NCBI GenBank assembly: GCA_002346535.1
Contig: DDZZ01000006.1
Span: 38,311-102,310 of the forward strand
DNA from: Opitutales bacterium UBA2995
GTDB lineage: Bacteria; Verrucomicrobiota; Verrucomicrobiia; Opitutales; UBA2995
DNA length: 64,000 bases
Reading direction: 5' to 3'
Shown piece after piece: positions 43,489 through 52,006 of this stretch. The position numbers were made by a program, and so were the translations under genes. The stretch's first letter is position 1. Each line of letters starts with the position of its first letter. The notes under the pieces were generated by a model. It was not told the origin of the DNA. It was given only the letters and a program-made list of their open reading frames with translations, and did not search any database.

Positions 43489-43998
43489 ATGAGCCTGTCC
43501 GACAAGGAAATTGCATACGATTCTAAGGTTGAAGGAGGAGTAATTACCAGTCGATTGGATTCAGTTATCAACTGGGTGCGATCGAACTCGGTTTGGCCCA
43601 TGCCGATGGGCTTAGCCTGTTGTGGTATCGAACTCATGGCTGTAGGCGCTTCCCGCTTCGATATCAGTCGTTTTGGAGCAGAAGTCATGCGGTTCTCCCC
43701 CCGGCAATCCGACTGTATGATCGTTGCCGGAACGGTGACTTACAAAATGGCCTCGGCGGTACGGCGTATTTACGATCAAATGGCAGAACCCAAATGGGTA
43801 ATTGCCATGGGTGCCTGCGCTTCAACCGGCGGAATGTATCGCTCCTACGCAACGATGCAGGGCGTCGACCGAATACTTCCTGTTGATGTTTACGTGAGTG
43901 GTTGTCCGCCTCGTCCTGAAGCTTTGTTGGATGCCCTGATTAAATTACAAAAGAAAATCGGAGCTGAACGATCCGCGAAGCAGCTGTTATCCGCCTAA
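43489..43998 (+). CDS. nuoB: Complex I subunit B, cluster 2
   Basis: A 169-residue protein with all N2 ligands: MGLACCGIELMAV, IAMGACASTGG and VSGCPPRPEALLDAL. It lacks the C-terminal extension of the cluster 1 copy and differs at many positions, so each cluster has its own NuoB. It opens cluster 2, which has no nuoA. The ATG at 43489 is unusually poor in ribosome-binding sequence. Confidence 0.9.
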   Translation: MSLSDKEIAYDSKVEGGVITSRLDSVINWVRSNSVWPMPMGLACCGIELMAVGASRFDISRFGAEVMRFSPRQSDCMIVAGTVTYKMASAVRRIYDQMAEPKWVIAMGACASTGGMYRSYATMQGVDRILPVDVYVSGCPPRPEALLDALIKLQKKIGAERSAKQLLSA

Positions 43999-44095
43999 CT
44001 ACTCAAAGTTTCAAACGTCTTAAAAAGAGCAGATATTATAAAGATTAAGAAGAGAAACGTACTCAGAATTTTTGATACCTTTTAGTAATTTCCTA

Positions 44096-44710
44096 ATGGA
44101 CGACGATTATCTGTCCAATCTCTTAAAAACTTACGATTACCTGACTCGACGCGAAAGCGCTGACCATCCGGCGGTCAATTGTCCCATCGAACACTGGATA
44201 GAATTGGCAACACAGCTTCGTTATCACCAAGGGTTTGATTTGTTAGTGGATGCAACCTGCATCGATTGGCATCATGAGATGCCACGGTTTACCGCTATAT
44301 ATCACCTGTTGTCCTCAAGCACAATTCAATACCTGCGCATCGCGGTTCATATACCCGATGACGAGAATCCAAGAATTCCATCTGTTTCCGGCATCTGGGC
44401 TGCTGCCAATTGGCATGAGCGTGAGGCATTCGATATGTTTGGAGTGACTTTTGAGAACCATCCGGATTTGCGGAGAATCCTTATGTGGGAAAAATATCTA
44501 TGGCATCCACTTCGCAAAGAATTTCCGTTGGCTGGTCATGACACAGAGTTGCCGGATGAAGAGGTAAGTGAGGAAACCGAGACGCCTGTGATTCCGGCTC
44601 CTATGGCAGGAGGACCATTTGTTTCAGACCAGCAGGCACCTAATATGAGCAAGAATGAGCCGCGAGGAGCGGATCAGGCGTGGAGTGAAGAGGAAGAAAA
44701 GAGATCCTAA
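44096..44710 (+). CDS. nuoC: Complex I subunit C with acidic tail, cluster 2
   Basis: From the ATG at 44096 the product has 204 residues; a TTG at 44072 would add eight. The 30-kDa signature is ANWHEREAFDMFGVTFEN then HPDLRRILMWEKYLWHPLRK. The last 55 residues form an acidic, proline-containing tail (LPDEEVSEETETPVIPA, ending SEEEEKRS) not found in the copy of cluster 1. It is followed by nuoD after 12 bases. The tail is likely disordered and may contact neighbouring subunits. Confidence 0.85.
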   Translation: MDDDYLSNLLKTYDYLTRRESADHPAVNCPIEHWIELATQLRYHQGFDLLVDATCIDWHHEMPRFTAIYHLLSSSTIQYLRIAVHIPDDENPRIPSVSGIWAAANWHEREAFDMFGVTFENHPDLRRILMWEKYLWHPLRKEFPLAGHDTELPDEEVSEETETPVIPAPMAGGPFVSDQQAPNMSKNEPRGADQAWSEEEEKRS

Positions 44711-44722
44711 TAATGTGAGTGT

Positions 44723-45958
44723 ATGGCTACTAAAGAAATAACTATTGCGGACGCGCTTTCAAGGACCTCGGACTTCGAGCAGGAGTTGGATACAGAGAAT
44801 CTGACTCTCAATATGGGGCCTTCTCACCCTAGTACCCATGGCGTCTTGCGGTTGAAGTTAGAGATGGATGGCGAGGTGGTCAAAAAATGTGACCCAGACC
44901 TTGGCTACCTGCACCGCGGTGATGAGAAAATCGCAGAAAACATGACCTACAATCAGTTCGTTCCTTACACCGACCGATTGGATTACCTCGCACCACTGGC
45001 CAATAACGTTGCATACGCGATCGCGGTCGAAAAGCTGGCTCATCTCGAAGTGCCACCGCGTTGCCAGGCAATTCGAGTTCTAGTATCCGAGTTAGCCCGC
45101 ATCTCAGCTCACATGCTTGGCCTGGGAGCTTATGCTATGGACACGGGAGCATTGACGGTTTTCATGGTCACTTTTACCGAACGGGAGAAACTCTACACGC
45201 TATTTGAAAGACTCACGGGAGCAAGGCTGACAACAAGCTTTACTCGCATTGGCGGTGTGGCTCGCGATCTTCCTGAAGATTGGTTATCCGAAGTGTCCGA
45301 CTTTGTGGAGCAGATCATACCTGTTATGGATGAAGTGGATTCGCTGCTAACCCGAAACCGAATCTTTGTCGATCGAACTAAAGACGTGGGTGCCATTTCG
45401 AAAGAAGACGCCCTTAGCTACGGATTAACGGGACCCAATCTACGCGGATCGGGTGTGTCCCTGGACTTACGTAAAGATCGCCCTTATTCTGGGTATGAAA
45501 ATTATGACTTTGACGTTCCGGTGGGGACAGTCGGTGACAGTTATGACCGCTATCTGGTGCGTATGGAGGAGATCCGGCAAAGCGCGCGCATTGTTGAACA
45601 GGTTGTGGAAACCATCCCGAACGGACCATTCTATGCGGAGGACGCCAAAAAGATTTTCCCTCCATCCAAGGATAAAGTCATGTCCAGCATGGAGGAGCTG
45701 ATCCAAAATTTCATGATTACAACTCAAGGGCCGCAAATGCCGCCTGGTGAAGTTTATTTTGAGGCGGAAAATCCGAAAGGTGCCCTTGGATTTTTCATCC
45801 ATTCCAAGGGAGGTGGAGTTCCTTACCGGTTGAAAATCCGAGGTCCGTCTTTCTGCAATTTGAGCATTTTACCTAAAGTCTGCATCGGTGCCATGTTGTC
45901 CGACGTGGTGGCTATCCTCGGTAGCCTGGACTTTGTGATGGGGGAATGTGATCGATGA
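44723..45958 (+). CDS. nuoD: Complex I subunit D, cluster 2
   Basis: A 411-residue 49-kDa-type subunit. NMGPSHPSTHGVLRLKLEM, DLGYLHRGDEKIAENMTYN, RLTTSFTRIGGVARDLP and the C-terminal LDFVMGECDR are all standard. It contains an insertion-like stretch near KDKVMSSMEELIQNFMI before VYFEAENPKGALGFF, which the cluster 1 copy has in a shorter form. The stop overlaps the nuoE ATG by four bases (ATGA). Confidence 0.9.
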   Translation: MATKEITIADALSRTSDFEQELDTENLTLNMGPSHPSTHGVLRLKLEMDGEVVKKCDPDLGYLHRGDEKIAENMTYNQFVPYTDRLDYLAPLANNVAYAIAVEKLAHLEVPPRCQAIRVLVSELARISAHMLGLGAYAMDTGALTVFMVTFTEREKLYTLFERLTGARLTTSFTRIGGVARDLPEDWLSEVSDFVEQIIPVMDEVDSLLTRNRIFVDRTKDVGAISKEDALSYGLTGPNLRGSGVSLDLRKDRPYSGYENYDFDVPVGTVGDSYDRYLVRMEEIRQSARIVEQVVETIPNGPFYAEDAKKIFPPSKDKVMSSMEELIQNFMITTQGPQMPPGEVYFEAENPKGALGFFIHSKGGGVPYRLKIRGPSFCNLSILPKVCIGAMLSDVVAILGSLDFVMGECDR

Positions 45959-46458
45959 ATTTATCGGCCAAAACTCTCGAAAAAATCGACACGGTTATTC
46001 CCAAATATCCCCAAAAGCGCAGTGCGGTCATGACCCTGCTTCACTACATTCAGGCAGAAGCAGGTTATATTTCCAGTGAGGCAGTGGAATGGGTGGCTGA
46101 GAAGCTCGAGGTACAGCCCGTCAATGTTTTGGAGATGGTCACTTTTTTCCCATACTATCGTCAGGAGAAACTCGGGAAAGTGCATGTGCGTGTGTGCCGC
46201 ACACTTTCCTGCGCCTTAATGGGTGCCTATAAATTGGGAGATGATCTGGCCAAAAAGCTCGATTGTAAGATGGGGTATACCAAAGATGACGGATCAGTAA
46301 CTCTCGAATATGCGGAATGTCTTGCGGCTTGCGGAACCGGACCGGTGGTCCTGGTCGATGAAGACCTCTACGAGAATTTAAACAGAACCGGTTCGGTTCA
46401 GCCTATGGTTGAAGAAATTAACCGGCGGATAGGTTTGGAGGTGCCCGTAGTAGAGTAA
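45955..46458 (+). CDS. nuoE: Complex I subunit E, cluster 2
   Basis: A 167-residue thioredoxin-like [2Fe-2S] subunit (24-kDa type). The N1a ligands appear as C-x4-C (VRVCRTLSCAL) and C-x3-C (AECLAACGTGPV). The N-terminal helical part (RSAVMTLLHYIQAEAGYIS) is typical. It belongs to the NADH-oxidising module together with NuoF and NuoG, present only in cluster 2. Confidence 0.9.
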   Translation: MNLSAKTLEKIDTVIPKYPQKRSAVMTLLHYIQAEAGYISSEAVEWVAEKLEVQPVNVLEMVTFFPYYRQEKLGKVHVRVCRTLSCALMGAYKLGDDLAKKLDCKMGYTKDDGSVTLEYAECLAACGTGPVVLVDEDLYENLNRTGSVQPMVEEINRRIGLEVPVVE

Positions 46459-46467
46459 ATCTGAGTT

Positions 46468-47805
46468 ATGGCGGCCGTAGAAAACAGGCTTTTGCTCAAG
46501 CATGCGGATGAGGATTACTATTCTCCGGGCATCGATAGCTATTTAGAATATGGTGGCTACGAAACTTTCAAAAAAGCCCTCACTCTCAAGCCGGAGTTTA
46601 TAAGAGAGGAAGTCAAAGAGTCTAATCTGCGTGGTCGTGGTGGAGCTGGATTTTCTTGCGGGGTCAAATGGAGCTTAGTGGATCGTAAAAGTACCAAGCC
46701 GATTTACCTCATCTGTAATTGTGATGAATCGGAGCCGGGTACTTTTAAGGATCGCCAACTCGTGCACAAGGATCCGCATCAGCTGATCGAAGGGATGATC
46801 ATATCGGCCTTTGCCAACGACGTTGAGCAGGCCTTCATCTACATCCGGGAAGAGATGCCGCTTGGGGCCAAGATTTTGGAAAAGGCCATCGGGGAGGCCC
46901 GGGAAAAGAATTTTGTTGGAGAGAATATTCTGGGTTCAGGATATTCCTGTGACATTATCGTTCACCGTGGCGCCGGGGCATACATTTGCGGTGAGGAAAC
47001 AGGATTGATTGAATCACTTGAAGGCAAGCGCCCATACCCGCGAATCAAGCCGCCCTTCTTTCCTGCAGTCCTTGGGCTCTATAATTGTCCGACTATTGTA
47101 AACAATGTGGAAACGCTTTGCAATGTCGTGCACATCGTTAAAATGGGTGCGGATGAATACGCTAAAATCGGTCGTCCTGGAAATACGGGTACACGCATTT
47201 GGTGTGTTAGCGGCATGGTTCAGAAGCCCGGTTACTACGAAATTGAACCGATGAGCATGCGGGAACTGCTTTACGATCTTTGTGGAGGACCGCTTCCCGG
47301 CCGGACGTTTAAGGGCTGTGTCCCTGGCGGGGGATCGATGAAGATCCTGCGAGCCGATGAGAGTTACCGCACCAAACGTGGGAGAGAATTTACTTTCGAT
47401 GAAATTCTGGTGGATTTCGATGGTATTCAGGCTGCCGGTTCTATGTCGGGATCCTCGGGCATGATGATTCTCGATGACAGCGTAGACATCACCGAGGCGC
47501 TGGCGAACATTACGGCCTTTTATGCGCATGAGAGTTGTGGGCAGTGCACTCCCTGCAGGGAAGGTTCTCTCTGGGCGAAAAAGATTACCGCACGCATGTG
47601 CACTGGCGGTGCCCGTGAAGAAGATGTGGATTTGCTTTATGACATGACCGGAAATATCGGCGGGCGCACGGTTTGTCCGATGGGTTACTCGACCACCTGG
47701 CCGGTGCAGAGTTACATCGACAAATTTCGGCATGAAGTCGAAGCGAATGCTACTGCTAACACCTGTGGCATGAAATCTTTTGATGAGAGGCTGATTGAGA
47801 AATGA
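46468..47805 (+). CDS. nuoF: Complex I subunit F (NADH- and FMN-binding), cluster 2
   Basis: A 445-residue 51-kDa subunit. The FMN/NADH glycine-rich loop GRGGAGFSCGVKWS, NCDESEPGTFKDRQL, GAGAYICGEETGLIESLEG and PFPAVLGLYN-type sequence are all recognisable. The N3 cluster is bound by ESCGQCTPCREG plus a later cysteine in GGRTVCPMG. It is the site of NADH oxidation. Its stop overlaps the nuoG ATG by four bases. Confidence 0.9.
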   Translation: MAAVENRLLLKHADEDYYSPGIDSYLEYGGYETFKKALTLKPEFIREEVKESNLRGRGGAGFSCGVKWSLVDRKSTKPIYLICNCDESEPGTFKDRQLVHKDPHQLIEGMIISAFANDVEQAFIYIREEMPLGAKILEKAIGEAREKNFVGENILGSGYSCDIIVHRGAGAYICGEETGLIESLEGKRPYPRIKPPFFPAVLGLYNCPTIVNNVETLCNVVHIVKMGADEYAKIGRPGNTGTRIWCVSGMVQKPGYYEIEPMSMRELLYDLCGGPLPGRTFKGCVPGGGSMKILRADESYRTKRGREFTFDEILVDFDGIQAAGSMSGSSGMMILDDSVDITEALANITAFYAHESCGQCTPCREGSLWAKKITARMCTGGAREEDVDLLYDMTGNIGGRTVCPMGYSTTWPVQSYIDKFRHEVEANATANTCGMKSFDERLIEK

Positions 47806-49490
47806 GCCAAGGGCAAAAAGAAGACGGCCTTATCAGCGTTTTTGTCGACGACGTCGAGGTGCGTTGTAAGCCGGGAACGAACCTGGTCGACCTCGTGGCC
47901 AGTGTCGGCGGCGAGATTCCTCATTACTGTTACCACCCTAAGCTCAGTGTTTCCGGGAATTGCCGGATGTGCCTGATCGAACTGGGAATGCCAGGCACAG
48001 ATCGGGCAATCGGTGAACCAATGTTGAATATCGATGGTAGTCCGAAGATCATGTATTTCCCGAACCCGGCCATAGCCTGTGGCACCAGGGCCTCAGATGG
48101 GATGCATGTGCGGACCAAAACGGACATGGTAAAACGTGCGCGGGAGGGGGTCATGGAATTTCTACTTATCAACCACCCCCTGGATTGTCCGATATGCGAC
48201 CAGGCAGGGGAGTGTCGGTTGCAAGAGTTTTCAACAGAATATGGTAAAGGCTATAGCCGTTTTGTTGAGCAGAAAGTAGTTAAACCCAAACGCACGGTTT
48301 TGGGTCCCCGGGTTATGTTGGATGATGAGCGGTGTGTGTTATGCTCACGTTGTATTCGCTTTTGCCAGGAAGTAGCCGATGACGATGTTTTGGGATTTGT
48401 GGATCGTGGCAGTTATTCGACCTTGACTTGTTACCCAGGCAAAAAATTGGAAAACAACTATTCACTGAACACCGTGGATATTTGTCCGGTCGGCGCACTC
48501 ACGAGTCGGGACTTCCGATTCAAGATGCGGGTCTGGTTTTTGAAAGAAAGCCCTAGCATTTGCACTGAAAGTAGTGTCGGTGTGAATACACTGGTTGCCA
48601 GCAGAGAAGGAAAGATTTATCGAATCACGCCGCGTCGTAATGATGCGGTGAATGACACCTGGATGGCTGACAGTGGCCGAGTGCTTTATAAGGAAGTTGC
48701 AGATGAAAACAGGCTTACCGAATTTTCAGTTGATGTTGTGCATGCGAAGATTCACCAGTGCCTGAAAAGCGAAAAAGCCGCCTTTGTTGGTTCGGGTGGA
48801 AGTAGTCTGGAGGAATTGTATTTATTCAACCGTCTTAGCCGGGCTATCCGCAGTGTTGGAAATTATGTGGTGGCTCACTATCAGGAAGGAGATGGGCTCT
48901 TAATCTCGAATGATGCCAAGCCCAATACGAGGGGAGCACTGAGTGTTGGGTTTATTGAAACTCTTCCGGAAAACCAGCTTACTGAACTATCCAACCGAAT
49001 TGACGCTGGTGAAATCGATACTGTGGTTGTTTATAATGAGGACCTGCTCGCAGCAGGAATTAGTGAAGAACAATTAGAGAAGGTCGAATTAGTTTATTTT
49101 GGTGCTCATGCCAATGCGACTTCGGCAGCAGCTTCAGTGGTTGTTCCCACGTTGACGGTTTTCGAGAAGGACGGAACATTTATCAACCAGCAATTTCGCT
49201 TGCAGAAGTTTCTCGGAGCGGTTCCCGGACCCAGCGGAGTTGTGGATGACCTTGTAACTCTTTCGCAACTACTGAACCACCTTGAACCGGATATTGGAAA
49301 ACTGGGAACTGTGGCGGCTGTTTGGGACGCTTTGGCGGAAGAAATCAGCCTATTTACTAGCATCTCTTTTTCGTCGCTTTCTACCGAGGGCGTTGTCCTC
49401 GATGGATCCGCCTTTGAGCATTTGCCCTTCTGTGAAGGTAAATCCCTCCATTACGAACCCAAAGCTGAAACCGTGGAGGCAGATGCCTAA
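47802..49490 (+). CDS. nuoG: Complex I subunit G, short form, cluster 2
   Basis: A 562-residue subunit. The N-terminal [2Fe-2S] site is HYCYHPKLSVSGNCRMCLI plus a later CGT. The N5 ligands are HPLDCPICDQAGEC, and N4 uses CVLCSRCIRFC with CPVGALT. The molybdopterin-oxidoreductase-like portion is reduced to about 330 residues and carries CTESSVGVNT where longer NuoG proteins have a C-x2-C-x3-C N7 motif, so N7 is absent. Many bacterial NuoG chains are 700-900 residues, so this is a compact version. It ends directly before the nuoH ATG. Confidence 0.9.
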   Translation: MSQGQKEDGLISVFVDDVEVRCKPGTNLVDLVASVGGEIPHYCYHPKLSVSGNCRMCLIELGMPGTDRAIGEPMLNIDGSPKIMYFPNPAIACGTRASDGMHVRTKTDMVKRAREGVMEFLLINHPLDCPICDQAGECRLQEFSTEYGKGYSRFVEQKVVKPKRTVLGPRVMLDDERCVLCSRCIRFCQEVADDDVLGFVDRGSYSTLTCYPGKKLENNYSLNTVDICPVGALTSRDFRFKMRVWFLKESPSICTESSVGVNTLVASREGKIYRITPRRNDAVNDTWMADSGRVLYKEVADENRLTEFSVDVVHAKIHQCLKSEKAAFVGSGGSSLEELYLFNRLSRAIRSVGNYVVAHYQEGDGLLISNDAKPNTRGALSVGFIETLPENQLTELSNRIDAGEIDTVVVYNEDLLAAGISEEQLEKVELVYFGAHANATSAAASVVVPTLTVFEKDGTFINQQFRLQKFLGAVPGPSGVVDDLVTLSQLLNHLEPDIGKLGTVAAVWDALAEEISLFTSISFSSLSTEGVVLDGSAFEHLPFCEGKSLHYEPKAETVEADA

Positions 49491-50600
49491 ATGACAATGG
49501 AGGTGACTGACATTGTGTGGGTAATTGTAAAAGCGGCGATGGTGGCCATTGCCCTTTTGTCCTTCAGTAATTTGGCTGTCCTTGCTGAGAGAAAAGTGTC
49601 AAGCTGGATTCAGGGAAGGGTGGGTCCTAATCGAACTACACTTCCCCTCCTTGGAGCCATCCCCATTCTTGGCACAGGGCTCACGCGAATGGGATTGTTT
49701 CAACCCGTGGCGGACGGGCTCAAGCTCCTCCTAAAAGAGGACCCTGTCCCTGACCACGTAAACAAATTCTATTTCTTCTTGGCGCCGGTCGCCTCGATGA
49801 TTCCGGCGATTACTATTGTCGTGGTTCTACCTTTTGGGCAAATCATTGCCGATGGAGTTGCTTCTCCATTAGTCTTGGCCGACTTGGATATCGGCATTCT
49901 GTTTATCTTCGCTGTTTCGTCTCTGGGTGTCTACGGTATGATCCTGGCCGGTTGGGCTTCCAACAGTAAGTATCCCTTCCTCGGTGGCATCCGTTCATCG
50001 GCCCAAATGATTTCCTACGAACTTTCCATGGGGCTCTCTATTTTGCCTGTATTTATGTGGGCTAACGCACCGGGAGCGGAAACCGGCCTGAATTTATTTT
50101 CTTTGGTGCAACACCAGCAATTGGTATGGGGAGTCATTTTTATGCCGTTTTCGGCCTTGTTATTCCTAATATCCATTTTTGCAGAAACCAATCGCTTGCC
50201 GTTTGACATGCCGGAGTCGGAATCGGAGTTGGTTGCCGGATTTAATACGGAATACGGCAGCTTCAAGTTTGGGCTCTTTTTCGCGGCTGAGTACGCACAT
50301 ATAATTGTTGGATCGGGAGTGTTTACTGTGCTCTTCTTGGGTGGCTGGCATCCGCTACCCGTTTACTCTTCAGCAATCAGCCTTCCGGAAGGGTCAGTTG
50401 GCACCTTGCTATCAATTGGCATTTTCCTAGTTAAGACCTTTTTAGTCGTATTTTTCTTTATGTGGATCCGCTGGACCTTACCTCGGTTTCGTTACGACCA
50501 GATCATGAAACTGGGCTGGACAATGATGTTGCCATTGGCGTTGGTTAATCTCGTTTTGTATGCAATCATTTTGGCCTTAATGACCCCGGTAACCCATTGA
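49491..50600 (+). CDS. nuoH: Complex I subunit H, cluster 2
   Basis: A 369-residue membrane subunit. The signature stretches are AERKVSSWIQGRVGPNRTT, GLFQPVADGLKLLLKEDPV, FAETNRLPFDMPESESELV and FMWIRWTLPRFRYDQIM. Position after nuoG without a gap and five bases before nuoI indicates one operon. It forms the membrane part of the quinone channel and anchors NuoB and NuoD. Confidence 0.9.
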   Translation: MTMEVTDIVWVIVKAAMVAIALLSFSNLAVLAERKVSSWIQGRVGPNRTTLPLLGAIPILGTGLTRMGLFQPVADGLKLLLKEDPVPDHVNKFYFFLAPVASMIPAITIVVVLPFGQIIADGVASPLVLADLDIGILFIFAVSSLGVYGMILAGWASNSKYPFLGGIRSSAQMISYELSMGLSILPVFMWANAPGAETGLNLFSLVQHQQLVWGVIFMPFSALLFLISIFAETNRLPFDMPESESELVAGFNTEYGSFKFGLFFAAEYAHIIVGSGVFTVLFLGGWHPLPVYSSAISLPEGSVGTLLSIGIFLVKTFLVVFFFMWIRWTLPRFRYDQIMKLGWTMMLPLALVNLVLYAIILALMTPVTH

Positions 50601-50605
50601 GTTAA

Positions 50606-51145
50606 ATGGCAATCAAACAAATAAAACGCAAACCCCTCACTTTTGCGGAGAAGACTTACCTCCCGCAGATTGCGTCCGGCCTCAAGATTACGCTCAAAAA
50701 TATTTTTAAGCCTGCCATTACTTTGCAGTATCCGGATGAGCGCCCCCAAATACCTGAGGGTTATCGGGGAGTCCCGACTTTGGTCAAAGATCCCAATGGA
50801 CGGGAAAAGTGCGTCTCCTGCCAGCTCTGTGAGTTCGTTTGTCCTTCCAAGGCTATTCGCATTACGCCGGGTGAACTCGATAACGAGGATGTAAATGCAC
50901 ATGTTGAGAAGAGTCCCGAGGAATTTGAAATCAACATGCTGCGTTGTATTTATTGCGGCTATTGTGAGGAGGTTTGCCCGGAGGAAGCTATCTGGCTGCA
51001 ACAAGAATTTTCAGTTTCCGGATACACCCGGGAAGATCTCATTTACCAAAAAGATAAACTCTATGAGCTCGGTGGAACGCTGCCTGATGACCATTGCAAA
51101 TGGGATAAGAAAAGGGCGGCCGAAGAAGACGGAAACACGCATTAA
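50606..51145 (+). CDS. nuoI: Complex I subunit I, cluster 2
   Basis: A 179-residue ferredoxin-like subunit with two [4Fe-4S] sites: CVSCQLCEFVCP and CIYCGYCEEVCP. It lacks the Ala/Glu/Lys tail of the cluster 1 copy. Its N-terminus is basic (KQIKRKPLTFAEKTYLP), normal for membrane-associated NuoI. It bridges NuoG to NuoB. Confidence 0.9.
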   Translation: MAIKQIKRKPLTFAEKTYLPQIASGLKITLKNIFKPAITLQYPDERPQIPEGYRGVPTLVKDPNGREKCVSCQLCEFVCPSKAIRITPGELDNEDVNAHVEKSPEEFEINMLRCIYCGYCEEVCPEEAIWLQQEFSVSGYTREDLIYQKDKLYELGGTLPDDHCKWDKKRAAEEDGNTH

Positions 51146-51173
51146 ACATTTCAGTCTTTCCTGACTATTCCCA

Positions 51174-51695
51174 ATGGTTGATTTTTTATTTTACCTATTT
51201 GCTTTGATAACCGTTCTAGGAGCCGGTGCAGTTGTTCTCAGCCGGAATCCGGTGAATGCGGCCATGCTCCTCATTGTCTCCTTTATGGGAACAGCGTCAT
51301 TGTTTGTTACGCTTGGAGCTTATTTTTTGGCGGCAGTGCAGGTGGCTGTTTACGCTGGTGCCGTTATCGTTTTATTTTTATTTATCATTATGCTACTCAA
51401 TGTGGACGCAGCTGAGCAGTTCCGGCCCGATTATGTGACTTTTGCTGGGGGCTTGATTGCCGCGGCGTTGATGATTCTTGGGACTCTGAAGCTGTTTGAG
51501 CGAGGGGAGAACTTTACACTACTCACCCTGCAGGAACTGGATCCGGTCGGAGTGTCAACGCAGTCGTTTGGAATGGAATTGTTTACGACTTACATGCTTC
51601 CCTTTCAGGTGGCAGGAATTCTTCTGTTGATCGCGATGCTAGGTGTAGTTTTTATCAGTAAGCGCGATAAGGAAACTCGAAAGGATGCTGCATGA
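51174..51695 (+). CDS. nuoJ: Complex I subunit J, cluster 2
   Basis: A 173-residue membrane protein with five helices. NPVNAAMLLIVSFMGTASL and AAVQVAVYAGAVIVLFLFIIM match NuoJ/Nqo10. Overlap of its stop with the nuoK start by four bases indicates coupling. Confidence 0.9.
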   Translation: MVDFLFYLFALITVLGAGAVVLSRNPVNAAMLLIVSFMGTASLFVTLGAYFLAAVQVAVYAGAVIVLFLFIIMLLNVDAAEQFRPDYVTFAGGLIAAALMILGTLKLFERGENFTLLTLQELDPVGVSTQSFGMELFTTYMLPFQVAGILLLIAMLGVVFISKRDKETRKDAA

Positions 51696-51997
51696 CAATA
51701 GGCCTCAACGAGTTCCTGGTGGTCAGCGGGTTGTTGTTTACCATCGGTTTTGTTGGTCTGCTAATTCGGCGAAATACTCTGGTTCTGTTTATGTGCCTGG
51801 AAATCATGCTCAACGGTGTCAATGTTGCATTGGTCGCATTTTCCCAGTTTAACGGCACCATGGATGGTAACTTGTTGGTCTTCTTTATTATTACGGTCGC
51901 AGCCGCCGAAGTTGCTGTGGGTCTTGCAATTTTAGTCGCCCTTTTCCGAAAGCGGCAGACAGTCTACGTTCAGGAACTGAATGCCTTGAAGAATTAG
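51692..51997 (+). CDS. nuoK: Complex I subunit K, cluster 2
   Basis: A 101-residue, three-helix subunit with the two buried glutamates in LFMCLEIMLNGVNVALVAF and VAAAEVAVGLAILVALFR. It starts inside the end of nuoJ and stops nine bases before nuoL. Confidence 0.9.
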   Translation: MTIGLNEFLVVSGLLFTIGFVGLLIRRNTLVLFMCLEIMLNGVNVALVAFSQFNGTMDGNLLVFFIITVAAAEVAVGLAILVALFRKRQTVYVQELNALKN

Positions 51998-52006
51998 GCC
52001 ACCGAG

